Positions 17,713 through 25,653 of a stretch of 64,000 nt of DNA are shown here, piece after piece. Source of the DNA: Planctomycetota bacterium (GTDB taxonomy: Bacteria > Planctomycetota > JACOTG01 > JAJDCM01). The stretch spans positions 1-64,000 of the forward strand of contig JAJDCM010000367.1 in assembly GCA_029260825.1 (NCBI GenBank), in the 5' to 3' direction. The translations under genes and the position numbers were made by a program. A model generated the notes under the pieces. It was not told where the DNA came from and did not search any database. It saw nothing but the letters and a program-made list of their open reading frames with translations. The stretch's first letter is position 1, and the number at the start of each line of letters is the position of its first letter.

Positions 17713-18771
17713 TCAATGGGCGACAAACGCTTCCCAAAGCGTGAGGCCAATCAAGGCGAACACCGCCAGGATTCCGAGCCACACACTGAATTCCGACCCC
17801 TTCCATCGGCGCCGGATCGCAGCGTCAATAAAGGGCCAAAGAAACATGACAAAGACGATCAAACCCATGGAGAGAATCGCCGCAGTGCCCGAGAACAACT
17901 TCAGCCACCGGAAGGCGACATAAAAGAACCACTCGGGCTTGATGATCTCCGGAGTGACGAGCGGATTGGCCTCCGGGCCCATGTTTGCGGGCACAACGGT
18001 GGCGAGGAAACTCAGAAGGATCATCAGAACCAAGCCGATGAAAATCTCCATCAAGAAGTGATCGGGGAAAAACGCAAAATGGCCGCCCCCTTCTCCCTTG
18101 GCTTGATCCTTCTTGAACTGGAATTCGGTGACGCCCTGCAGCCGGATGAGAGAAATGTGGACCACCAGGAGGAACACCATCGAAACCGGAAGCACGGCAG
18201 CATGCAGAATGAAGAAGCGAGACAAAGTCTGCTCTCCATAGGAATCTCCGGCGAGCATCATCCTCTTCATGAAAGGCCCAAGAACAGGGACCATATCCGC
18301 AATATTCGCTCCTACCGTCGCACCCCAGTAGCTGAGCTGCTCGTAGACGAGACTGTAGCCAGTGAAACCGGTCATCAAGGTCAAAACGAGCAACGTCATC
18401 CCGATCATCCAGTTGAGATCACGCGGCTTTCGATAGGATCCGGTGAAGTAGACCCTCATCTGATGGAGAATAATGCTGGCAATCATGAGGGTCGCGGCCC
18501 ACTTGTGGAGGCTACGAAAATACCAGCCGTATGCGACATCATGAGTGATGTAGCGAACCGACTCGTACGCGGTGCTCGACGAAGGTTCGTAATAGAACGC
18601 GAGCAGAATTCCGGTCACGATCTGGATAACAAAGAGGTAGGCCGGCGTACCGCCAAGGCAGAACCACCAGTGCTTCAAGTGGTTCGGCACCGGTTCGTTG
18701 GTGAATTCCCTCAGCTGCGATCCGCTGACCGGGATTCGTTCTTTCAGCCAGGAGCCAACAGTATTCATCAC
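17713..18771 (-). CDS. Cytochrome b of a bc-type complex, b6-like with fused subunit IV
   Basis: A 352-residue membrane protein. Haem ligands are H89/H103 (13 residues between) and H190/H205 (14 between), the spacing of b6-type rather than bc1-type cytochromes. C38 in HWWFCLGGTP is placed like the cysteine that binds haem ci in b6f and firmicute bc complexes. The Qo motif reads PEWFF instead of PEWY. The b6 and subunit-IV parts are fused. GTG at 18771 has the better distance to a GAAGG site; an ATG follows immediately at 18768. The gene lies between the Rieske gene (27-base gap) and the octahaem gene, so the three products likely form one quinol-oxidising complex. Confidence 0.93.
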   Translation of the reverse strand: MMNTVGSWLKERIPVSGSQLREFTNEPVPNHLKHWWFCLGGTPAYLFVIQIVTGILLAFYYEPSSSTAYESVRYITHDVAYGWYFRSLHKWAATLMIASIILHQMRVYFTGSYRKPRDLNWMIGMTLLVLTLMTGFTGYSLVYEQLSYWGATVGANIADMVPVLGPFMKRMMLAGDSYGEQTLSRFFILHAAVLPVSMVFLLVVHISLIRLQGVTEFQFKKDQAKGEGGGHFAFFPDHFLMEIFIGLVLMILLSFLATVVPANMGPEANPLVTPEIIKPEWFFYVAFRWLKLFSGTAAILSMGLIVFVMFLWPFIDAAIRRRWKGSEFSVWLGILAVFALIGLTLWEAFVAH

Positions 18772-18798
18772 GTAGACACCCTTCTTCTCAACGATTTA

Positions 18799-19338
18799 TC
18801 AGATGTTGCGCGATGAGCTGGGGCAGCACGAAGCATTTGCTGTCGAGACATTGAGAGGAACAAGAATATAAAGGAGGGTCCCTACAACCTTGAGTGGGAA
18901 GCGGGTTAACGGTTGGTTTGCATCCTTGGGTGGCCCAGCGATGGGCTCTCCCGCGGCATCAAAGGCACCATTGTGACACGGGCAAAAGAATCGATCATTT
19001 TGCGCCTCCCAGTGAACCTGACAGCCGAGGTGAGGACACACGCTCGAGAGAGCGACAAAATCCTCTGCGGTCTTCCCGGATCCCTTTCTTGCCAGAGTCA
19101 CTCCTGCTCCTTCGGGAGTTCGATAATCAAAACTATCTCCCTCCTTGAGGCTTTCCACGTCGGTGACGAACATCCAGGCTTTCTTTCCATCATCTGTCTG
19201 ATAGAGGAATCGAGCACCCAGAAAAGCAAAGGTTCCATAGCCAGCGGCAAGGCCACCTGCCATGGCGAAGGTCGTGCCCGAAACGAGAAAGTTCCTCCGG
19301 GAGACCCCCTCATCGGGTAGCTCAGGTGTTTCGGACAT
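18799..19338 (-). CDS. Rieske [2Fe-2S] protein of the cytochrome bc complex
   Basis: A 179-residue protein with a twin-arginine export motif SRRNFLVSG (residues 13-21) and a hydrophobic anchor. The cluster-binding boxes are CPHLGC (C101, H103, C106) and CPCHNGAF (C119, C121, H122), giving the two-Cys two-His ligands plus the disulfide pair. It is the first gene of the Rieske-cytochrome b-octahaem operon. A -10-like TATTCT on the minus strand (19379-19384) lies 32 bases from the centre of an FNR-type box at 19407-19420, so activation by an FNR-like protein is likely. The tail ASCCPSSSRNI has an extra CC pair of unknown use. Confidence 0.95.
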   Translation of the reverse strand: MSETPELPDEGVSRRNFLVSGTTFAMAGGLAAGYGTFAFLGARFLYQTDDGKKAWMFVTDVESLKEGDSFDYRTPEGAGVTLARKGSGKTAEDFVALSSVCPHLGCQVHWEAQNDRFFCPCHNGAFDAAGEPIAGPPKDANQPLTRFPLKVVGTLLYILVPLNVSTANASCCPSSSRNI

Positions 19339-19378
19339 GAAAGCCCCTCCTCACTGGCGATTTCCGTGCTGGCTGCGA

Positions 19379-19420
19379 AGAATACCTCGAGCACCGAAGG
19401 ATTCTCTTGACCCAGGTCAA
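19379..19420 (-). promoter_or_regulatory. FNR-type box and -10 element of the Rieske operon
   Basis: The box TTGACCCAGGTCAA (19407-19420) is a perfect dyad. The -10-like TATTCT lies at 19384-19379 on the minus strand. The centre-to-centre distance of 32 bases matches activation from -41.5. Confidence 0.7.
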
Positions 19421-19451
19421 GGTGAGTCAAGAAAGTCGGATTGCTCAATGA

Positions 19452-19465
19452 TTGATCTCGATCAA
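19452..19465 (+). promoter_or_regulatory. FNR-type box upstream of the porin gene
   Basis: TTGATCTCGATCAA is a perfect match to the FNR consensus TTGAT-N4-ATCAA. It lies 76 bases before the porin ATG, with a -10-like TAGACA at 19487-19492. The two boxes in this divergent region are 45 bases apart. Confidence 0.75.
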
Positions 19466-19540
19466 TGTTGCTTTCGCTCTGAAGAGTAGACATGAGGCGG
19501 TTCCGGATTCATTCCCATATCGCACCGAGAGGAGGGCTTC

Positions 19541-20956
19541 ATGAGGTTGTCAAGCCTGGCAATGCTGGCATCAGTTCTGATCGTCCCGATGTCCAGGGAA
19601 GTTCAAGCTCAGGAAAAAAACTCGAATACCAAGGAGGACGGCTCGATCAGACAAGAGCTCAGTGAGCTTCGTCGCGAGGTCGATGACCTGAGAGAGTGGA
19701 AGCTTCAGCAGGAGGAGACGGCCCCGGACGGGACGAGCGAGTCTCGGTTCAAACTCCCGGGATCGATGGGGCTTACCGTGTCGGGACAGATCCGAGTTCG
19801 AGAGGAGTACCGCAGTCATCTTTATAGTCCAACCGATCCAGACGGAAACGAGCGAAACGACTTCACCCGACTGCGGACTCGACTCCGATTCGACTTTGAG
19901 GTCAATGAGCAGCTCCAGGCAATCGTGGAACTCCAGGACATTCGCCTTCTCGGATCCGAGGGCTCAACGACGGCGGACGCCGAGGGGCTTGATCTCAAAC
20001 GAGCGGAAATGTTGATCAAAGACCCGTTCGGGCTCCCCGCCGAAATCGAGATCGGGCGATTTGTCATGTTCTACGGCAAGCAGAGAGTCATTGGCCACCT
20101 CGAGTGGTTTGATCAGGGACGTACTTTCGATGGGTTCCGCATCAAAGCTCAGGGGACGTCATGGTTTGCCGATCTCTTCGGGGCAAGAATCAATGACCTC
20201 GGCGCTTCCGACGAGGACGACAGCGATCTTGTCGGTATCTACGCAGGAACCAAAGAGCTCATGAGCGGGCTTGATGTCGAGGGGTACATCCTTCATACTC
20301 GCGATCAGCGTCGCGGCACCTCGGAGCGTGGAACCCAGGGAACGACCGGGTTCACAACATTCGGAAGCCGCTTGTTCGGAACCTGCTGCGGGCTCGAATA
20401 TGAAACGGAAATTCTGTTCCAGACCGGCGAGGTTTTCGATGACAATCTGACCGCGTACGGTGGAGTTGTAGCGATCGGATACAAGTTCGAGGACTGTCCA
20501 ATGACCCCCAGACTCGGGTTCGAAGTCGACTACGCCACGGGCGACCGGAACGGGACGGATGGCGATACTGAGCAGTTGCAGGTACTATTCCCCACGAATC
20601 ACATGCACTATGGAAACGCGGATCTGGCAGCTTTGAGCAACCTCTGGGATTTCCGGACATCGCTGGGGTTCCAACCATCGGAGACGGTAAGAGTGTCCCT
20701 TGATCATCATCACCTCTCCCTTCAAGACGAGGAAGGGGCGTGGGTCAATGCCGGAGGAGCTACAATCCGCCCAGGCGCCGCGGGAGCTTCCCGTCATCTG
20801 GGGGAAGAAGTCGATCTTACGGTCTGGTGGGATGCCATCGAAAACCTCGAGCTCCAGTTCGGATGGAACCACTTCTTCGGAGGCGGCTTTACGGACGACA
20901 CGGGAAGACAACGAGACGCGGTGTTCACCTACATCCAGGCGCTTCTCAAATTCTAG
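19541..20956 (+). CDS. Outer-membrane beta-barrel protein, alginate-export type porin
   Basis: A 471-residue protein with a signal peptide ending near VQAQEKN, a short coiled coil (about residues 34-60, IRQELSELRREVDDLREWK) and a beta-barrel that starts LTVSGQIRVREEYRSHLYSP. The block FTRLRTRLRFDFEVNEQLQA, then AEIEIGRFVMFYGKQRVIG and EWFDQGRTFDGFRIKAQG, is the pattern of alginate-export family porins. The N-terminal coiled coil may tie the barrel to the cell wall. GAGGAGGG lies 6 bases before the ATG. The gene is divergent from the Rieske operon and shares its FNR-box region, so it likely admits a small solute needed in the same low-oxygen state. Substrate unknown. Confidence 0.85.
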   Translation: MRLSSLAMLASVLIVPMSREVQAQEKNSNTKEDGSIRQELSELRREVDDLREWKLQQEETAPDGTSESRFKLPGSMGLTVSGQIRVREEYRSHLYSPTDPDGNERNDFTRLRTRLRFDFEVNEQLQAIVELQDIRLLGSEGSTTADAEGLDLKRAEMLIKDPFGLPAEIEIGRFVMFYGKQRVIGHLEWFDQGRTFDGFRIKAQGTSWFADLFGARINDLGASDEDDSDLVGIYAGTKELMSGLDVEGYILHTRDQRRGTSERGTQGTTGFTTFGSRLFGTCCGLEYETEILFQTGEVFDDNLTAYGGVVAIGYKFEDCPMTPRLGFEVDYATGDRNGTDGDTEQLQVLFPTNHMHYGNADLAALSNLWDFRTSLGFQPSETVRVSLDHHHLSLQDEEGAWVNAGGATIRPGAAGASRHLGEEVDLTVWWDAIENLELQFGWNHFFGGGFTDDTGRQRDAVFTYIQALLKF

Positions 20957-20975
20957 TCACACAACCAGGTCAACC

Positions 20976-21761
20976 ATGATCGAAACCCAGGTCGCGATCG
21001 AAGCTGCGGTAGCCGGACTTCTGGCCAGCGTGGCCTGTGGCCTGGGTGCACTGCCGCTTGGATTCAAAAGAATCAATCTGGGGAAGAGGATCGGTCTTGG
21101 CTATGGCTTCGCGGCCGGGTTGATGGTCGCCGCATCGGTCTACAATCTACTGTGGCCGGCCCTCACCCTCGGGAATGCGGAGCTTCGACTCGGCTCGGTG
21201 CTAAAAACAACCGCGGGTCTTTTCCTGGGATGCCTTCTTCTATGGTGGATGGGTCGCTTTCTGACCACCGAGCGACTGGAGAGCCGTGGAATTGCAAAGT
21301 GGTTGGGAGGTCGAACCGAAGCACTCATCTTCCTGACGATGTGCCTTCACTCGGTCCCGGAGGGAATTGCCGTCGGAGTCGGGTATGCAGGAGAAGCTCG
21401 ACTCGAGGACGCGGAGGGCCTGGGGGGCTACATTGCGCTCGCCATCTCCATTCACAACATACCTGAAGGGCTGGCGGTTGCCCTGCCGCTGCGCCTTCGC
21501 GGCGTATCTCTGGCAAAGTGTTTTCTCTTCGCGTTTCTGACCAGTCTACCCCAGCCCATCGCCTCGGTTCCAGCATGCCTACTGGTCTGGTTCTTCGAAC
21601 CACTCATCTTGCCTTGCCTCGGACTTGCGGCCGGCGCCATGATGTACCTGACGATCGAGGAGCTCGTTCCGGACGCCCTTGAAACCCGAAGTCGAGGACA
21701 GGTCGCGTGGGCCTTCATGATCGGTTTCATCAGCATGGTCCTCGTGCAGGCCGTCCTCTGA
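20976..21761 (+). CDS. ZIP-family divalent metal transporter
   Basis: A 261-residue inner-membrane protein with about eight hydrophobic helices. The two ZIP metal-binding signatures are CLHSVPEGIAVGVGY (helix IV) and SIHNIPEGLAVALPL (helix V). The ATG at 20976 follows the porin stop codon by 19 bases, so the two are probably co-transcribed; the reading frame is open further upstream inside the porin gene, but that part is not a transporter. It probably imports Zn, Fe or Mn into the cytoplasm; iron for haem proteins would suit the setting but is inference. Confidence 0.9.
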   Translation: MIETQVAIEAAVAGLLASVACGLGALPLGFKRINLGKRIGLGYGFAAGLMVAASVYNLLWPALTLGNAELRLGSVLKTTAGLFLGCLLLWWMGRFLTTERLESRGIAKWLGGRTEALIFLTMCLHSVPEGIAVGVGYAGEARLEDAEGLGGYIALAISIHNIPEGLAVALPLRLRGVSLAKCFLFAFLTSLPQPIASVPACLLVWFFEPLILPCLGLAAGAMMYLTIEELVPDALETRSRGQVAWAFMIGFISMVLVQAVL

Positions 21762-21831
21762 TTGAAGTCGGCCACGGCCTGCATCTTCCATCCGCATCAA
21801 CGGTCCTTTCGAGATTCATCATCCTGTGAAC

Positions 21832-21873
21832 TTGACCTGAATCAAGGATCCGCCAGATTCACGGGAGTATCGT
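21832..21873 (+). promoter_or_regulatory. FNR-type box and -10 element of the CBS-domain gene
   Basis: TTGACCTGAATCAA (21832-21845) fits the FNR-type consensus. A -10-like TATCGT (21868-21873) has its centre 32 bases from the box centre, again the -41.5 geometry. Confidence 0.65.
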
Positions 21874-21926
21874 TTAGAAGCTTGTTATGGGGAATCGACA
21901 AGACGAAAAATTCAAGGAGGTAAATC

Positions 21927-22475
21927 ATGAGCCGAAACCGGAGCCTGACCGACGCGGCATCCCAGTTCCCGGATCGCCTGGCCCTGTTGACGGCCTCGGA
22001 TTTGATGACTCCAAACCCGGTCACGATCATGATCACCGCGACCGTGCCAGAAGCGGTTGCCGTGCTCACGGATCTCCATTTCAGTGGGGCGCCGGTTGTC
22101 GATGCAGATGGATGCCCGGTCGGCGTCATCAGTCGCACCGACATCGTGCGAAACAATCACGAAGAAGTCGATCGAATTCAACCCAGCTCCGAGCCCGATG
22201 AGACTGATCTCTGGAGAACTCTGGTCGAATCTCGCGATGACTTCCTGATCGAGAAGGTGAACGAGACGCGGGTCGAGGACATCATGACTCCCCTTGTGTT
22301 CTCAGTGAAGCCGAACTGTGGGGGCGTCGATATCGTGACCAAGATGCTCAGTCAAGACGTCCACAGGATCCTTGTTGTGGACGATGAGGGAACTCTTCAG
22401 GGTGTGATCAGCTCCATGGATATCTTGAGAGAACTGGTAGATTCAACCCGATCCAGGACGGCGCAAGACACATGA
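21927..22475 (+). CDS. Protein with two CBS domains
   Basis: A 182-residue soluble protein made of a CBS pair: residues about 24-75 (ASDLMTPNPVTIMITATVPE, then GVISRTDIVRN) and about 118-172 (VEDIMTPLVFSVKPNC, then GVISSMDILREL). CBS pairs bind adenine nucleotides and report energy state. There is no attached enzyme or channel, so it acts alone. A strong AAGGAGGT site precedes the ATG at 21927. Stand-alone CBS and USP proteins are commonly co-induced in anaerobic regulons, and an FNR-type box lies in front of this gene too. Confidence 0.92.
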   Translation: MSRNRSLTDAASQFPDRLALLTASDLMTPNPVTIMITATVPEAVAVLTDLHFSGAPVVDADGCPVGVISRTDIVRNNHEEVDRIQPSSEPDETDLWRTLVESRDDFLIEKVNETRVEDIMTPLVFSVKPNCGGVDIVTKMLSQDVHRILVVDDEGTLQGVISSMDILRELVDSTRSRTAQDT

Positions 22476-22495
22476 TCATAGGCCGTCAAATAGGC

Positions 22496-23161
22496 CTACG
22501 ACCCTTCCTTCAGCACCCATTCCGTGGCGCGACGTGCGAGCTCGGTGGAAGTCTGAATCTGGAGCTTTTCCTTGATGTGCTCCCGGTGTGACTCCACGGT
22601 CTTCGGGCTGATGGAAAGGCGTTCGGCGATCTTCTTCGTGCCAAGCCCCGTTCCGATGAGCTCAAAAATTTCGAGCTCCCTGTTGCTGAGCCGATCAACT
22701 GTAGCGGCCTCTACTTTCGCTGAGCGCCCGACGAACTTACCGAGCATTCGGTTCGCGATCGTGTCACTGACATAAATCTCCCCCTTGTGGACCCGGCGAA
22801 TCGCTCGAATGAGAAGCTCCGTTCCTTTCTGCTTCATGATGTAGCCGGAGGCGCCGGCTCGGAGAGCACGCTCAGCGTAGAGAGCTTCGTCATGCATGGA
22901 AAGGACGAGAATCCGGATGGCAGAGTTTCGGGCCTGTATCTGCTTGATCAGATCGAGGCCGCCAATATCTTGCAAGGAGAGGTCGACCACCGCGACATCG
23001 GGTGGTGGCTCGATCTTCTTCAGAGCATCGTGATACCCTTCCGCTTCTCCACAGACGCAAAGACCTGGCGTCTGGTTGATCATGGCAATGAGGCCTTCCC
23101 GGACGATGGGATGATCGTCAACAAGGAGAATCTTGATCGGCGATCCGGAATCACTCGGCAT
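22496..23161 (-). CDS. NarL/FixJ-family response regulator
   Basis: A 221-residue regulator. The receiver domain (about 9-125) has the acidic pair D15-D16, the phosphorylation site D60 in VAVVDLSLQDIGG, and K at the GYIMKQKG site. The C-terminal LuxR-type HTH (about 155-215) reads LSNRELEIFELIGTGLGTKK then LSISPKTVESHREHIKEKL. The ATG at 23161 follows a G-rich ribosome site and overlaps the end of the histidine kinase gene by 11 bases, so the pair is translationally coupled. It converges with the CBS gene. Targets are not visible in the sequence. Confidence 0.95.
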   Translation of the reverse strand: MPSDSGSPIKILLVDDHPIVREGLIAMINQTPGLCVCGEAEGYHDALKKIEPPPDVAVVDLSLQDIGGLDLIKQIQARNSAIRILVLSMHDEALYAERALRAGASGYIMKQKGTELLIRAIRRVHKGEIYVSDTIANRMLGKFVGRSAKVEAATVDRLSNRELEIFELIGTGLGTKKIAERLSISPKTVESHREHIKEKLQIQTSTELARRATEWVLKEGS

Positions 23162-24230
23162 GGGAGCCCCCCATCAAGTTGCTTGCATGGTGGGGATCAA
23201 AATGACAATCCACAACCATTCCTCCTCCCTCGCGTGCTCCGATCGTGAGGATTCCACCAATGTGTCGAGTCCGGTAGTGCATCATGTGAAGACCACGCCC
23301 ACCTTGATTCGCCAAGGGAAACGTGAAACCCATGCCGTCGTCCGAAACCATGAGTCTCCCTTGTCGGCCCTGCACCGTAAGGGTGACCCAGATGTTCTTC
23401 GCTTCAGCATGCTTGAGAGCGTTGTTGACCGCCTCGCTTGCAATGTAATAGAGCTGAAGAGCAACGCTCTGATTATCGACCGGAGCTGGAAGTTCATTGT
23501 GGAAGTGACATGCCGGTCCTTGCGCTCGATTCACAGAATCCACAAGCTCTTCCAGGGAGATCATGAGCCCCTCTTCGTCCACGGTGACGGGAACCAGCCC
23601 CCGAACTAACGCGCGAGTGTGGTCGATGGCTCCGTTGACCAGGCTAACGATACGTGCAGCGTCCTTGGCCGCGGCGGGATTTGTTTTCCCCAGACTTGTC
23701 CCAAGAGCGCCAGCAAGGAGCGCGATTCCCGTCAGCTCCTGGCCCAACCCGTCGTGAAGATCTCGCCCAATGCGTCCTTGCTCCTCACTGCTCGTGTTCA
23801 AAACCTCTCGCTCCAGCTGCTTGAGCTCGGATATGTCCCGAACGATGCCGGTGAAGAGGAGGCGTTCGTTAACTCGAGTCTCACTGATCGCCAGATGAAT
23901 GGGAAACGTCGACCCGTCTTTCCGCCGGGCCACGACCTCACGCCCGGATCCGATCACCTTGGGGATTCTTGTAGCCACGTAGGCCTGGATATAACCGTCG
24001 TGCTCGCTCCGATATGGATCGGGCATGAGAATGGAAATGTTCCTTCCCAGGAGTTCCTCGTCGGTATAGCCAAAAAGGCGGTGGACCGCAGGATTCACCG
24101 TGAGGATCGTGCCCAGGGGGTCAATCGTAATAATTGCATCTACCGCGGCCTGAACCATGGATTCGAAAACGGCAAGGGACTCCTCCGGATTCGAACCTTG
24201 CACGGCATGATTTTCCTTCTTACTTTCCAT
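23151..24230 (-). CDS. PAS-domain histidine kinase of the NarX/HisKA_3 type
   Basis: A 359-residue cytoplasmic kinase with no membrane helix. The PAS domain (about 20-135) is close in wording to FixL: ILMPDPYRSEHDGYIQAYVA, then RRKDGSTFPIHLAI and FTGIVRDISELKQLE. At the place of the FixL haem-binding histidine (PHIIG in FixL) it has PKVIG (K91), so haem binding in the FixL manner is unlikely. The HisKA_3 dimerisation box is GRIGRDLHDGLGQELTG with H159, followed by the HATPase_c N and G boxes (ASEAVNNALKHAEAKN, VSDDGMGFTFP, GRGLHMMHYR). It phosphorylates the overlapping response regulator. Confidence 0.93.
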   Translation of the reverse strand: MESKKENHAVQGSNPEESLAVFESMVQAAVDAIITIDPLGTILTVNPAVHRLFGYTDEELLGRNISILMPDPYRSEHDGYIQAYVATRIPKVIGSGREVVARRKDGSTFPIHLAISETRVNERLLFTGIVRDISELKQLEREVLNTSSEEQGRIGRDLHDGLGQELTGIALLAGALGTSLGKTNPAAAKDAARIVSLVNGAIDHTRALVRGLVPVTVDEEGLMISLEELVDSVNRAQGPACHFHNELPAPVDNQSVALQLYYIASEAVNNALKHAEAKNIWVTLTVQGRQGRLMVSDDGMGFTFPLANQGGRGLHMMHYRTRHIGGILTIGAREGGGMVVDCHFDPHHASNLMGGSHAE

Positions 24231-24345
24231 TGCTGGGTGAGTGTCCTTTGCTTTCCTTCACGACCTGAACAGTTCCCCGAAGGCTTCGCCGGGAGGCTGC
24301 GTCAGGTTAGCCGGTTCGAACTCCCCCAGCATAGGAAAAATCGGC

Positions 24346-25353
24346 TCAGCACGCGAGGGCCAGCTCGTCAAGGGATTCCGGATCCTCGATCCAGACCGTC
24401 CTTCCTTCCACCTCGATAATTCGGCTCTCCTGCATGCTTCTGAGCCCCCGACTCAACGTCTCGGGAGCGACCCCCACAAGGGACGCGATCTCGAACTTGG
24501 GGAGGCGGAGTCGGATAGGATTCGGCCCCCGGCGAAATTGCTCCAGCAAGTAGCGAGCAATTTTGCTCATGGATTGCCCTGTCGCAAGATGGGCGCTCAT
24601 CCGAAGAAGCTTCTCGTTTCTGAGAGCGAGGACCCGGAGGACTCGCTTGCAGAATCCGGAATCCTTTTCCACCAGAGTCCGGAAGGTGGACGGTTTGACA
24701 ATCAGGACGGTGGCCTCCGTGATGGACTCGGCGTTTCCGGTGTGCGGCTGTTCAAGGAGAACGGCCTCCTCGGCAAACACATCGCCAGGCTCGAGGGCGA
24801 GAAGATTGAAGGGGCGCCCGTCGTAGTTTGTGCGGCAGACCTTCAGCAATCCCTTGAGGACAACAAAAAATCCGCGGCAGGATTCGCCGTCGTGAACGAG
24901 GCTCTCCTTGGGGGAGAGATGACGGACACGGCTCGTCTCAGCGATCAGGGAGAGATCCTGAGATGACAGCCCCTTGAAGAACGCGGTATCGGTGACAACC
25001 TGGATCATTCGTGCGGCGGGAATCCGAGCCTCACGAGCGCGTCGCGTCACAACAAGGGGACACTGGGGCAACGTCCCGCAGTTGGCCTTCTCCTGCAAGG
25101 TACGAACGACCTCATTGATTCGTTCGGTCGTCCGTGCGTCGAAGGAACGGGGCTTCCCGTCCAGGTCGCGCACATCCTCCAGCTCGATGGTTGTCTTGCC
25201 GCCGTCGAATTGAGCGGAGAGACAGAGTTCAACATCTTCAGAATCGGGTCCGATAGGTCCGGCGGGAGTTCGAAAACGGACAGGACCTTCCGGGTTCGGG
25301 CGAGCCTCACACCACTCACATCGTGTCCCTAGAGCTTCTGCGGACTTCGTCAT
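24346..25353 (-). CDS. FNR/CRP-family transcriptional regulator with extra Cys-containing N-terminal domain
   Basis: A 335-residue regulator, about 90 longer than FNR. Residues 1-115 are an extra domain with C12 and C15 (CEWC), C44, C92 and C98, which might bind a metal or Fe-S cluster. Residues about 120-245 are the cyclic-nucleotide-binding-like fold (FFKGLSSQDLSLIAETSRVR, LEPGDVFAEEAVLLEQ). The C-terminal HTH has the recognition helix VAPETLSRGLRS with E298, S301 and R302, the ExxSR contact set of FNR that reads TTGAT half-sites. AAGGAGG precedes the ATG at 25353. Two FNR boxes lie directly upstream, suggesting autoregulation, and boxes of the same kind occur ahead of four neighbouring transcription units. 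Confidence 0.93.
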   Translation of the reverse strand: MTKSAEALGTRCEWCEARPNPEGPVRFRTPAGPIGPDSEDVELCLSAQFDGGKTTIELEDVRDLDGKPRSFDARTTERINEVVRTLQEKANCGTLPQCPLVVTRRAREARIPAARMIQVVTDTAFFKGLSSQDLSLIAETSRVRHLSPKESLVHDGESCRGFFVVLKGLLKVCRTNYDGRPFNLLALEPGDVFAEEAVLLEQPHTGNAESITEATVLIVKPSTFRTLVEKDSGFCKRVLRVLALRNEKLLRMSAHLATGQSMSKIARYLLEQFRRGPNPIRLRLPKFEIASLVGVAPETLSRGLRSMQESRIIEVEGRTVWIEDPESLDELALAC

Positions 25354-25379
25354 GACTGCCTCCTTTTCGATGGACTGCC

Positions 25380-25409
25380 TTGATCACCATCAAACTTGAT
25401 CACCATCAA
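25380..25409 (-). promoter_or_regulatory. Two tandem FNR-type boxes upstream of the regulator gene
   Basis: TTGATCACCATCAA occurs twice, at 25380-25393 and 25396-25409, with centres 16 bases apart. The nearer copy is only 27 bases from the ATG at 25353, close enough to overlap the promoter, so autorepression is more likely than activation. The rest of 25410-25653 shows no gene. Confidence 0.7.
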
Positions 25410-25653
25410 GAGGAAACCATTTCGAGGGCCGTCCCGGTATCGGGAGCAAGTCTGGATTCGGGGGTAGGGAGTCTTCCCAGGCGCATGGGGAAATCCCCCA
25501 TGGAGACTCGCCAACTGTAGAACTCAGAATCATCTTGACGCGGCTTTGAATGAACCCGGTCCCAGGATCAACGCGGAAACGATTGCGCTAGCCCTTTCTA
25601 GCCCAGGGAAAATAACGATAGCGCCCCGGAAACAATTGTGCTAAAAAACCAGC

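Noticed and set aside
20700..20975. Longer N-terminus for the ZIP transporter
   Set aside because: The open frame runs back into the porin gene; that part has no membrane-protein pattern, and the ATG at 20976 starts exactly before the first helix.
22476..22500. Short stem AGGCC/GGCCT between the CBS gene and response regulator gene
   Set aside because: Stem of only about 5 bp with no T-run; too weak to call a terminator.
23151..24230. FixL oxygen sensor
   Set aside because: The haem-binding histidine position is lysine, so a haem oxygen sensor cannot be claimed.
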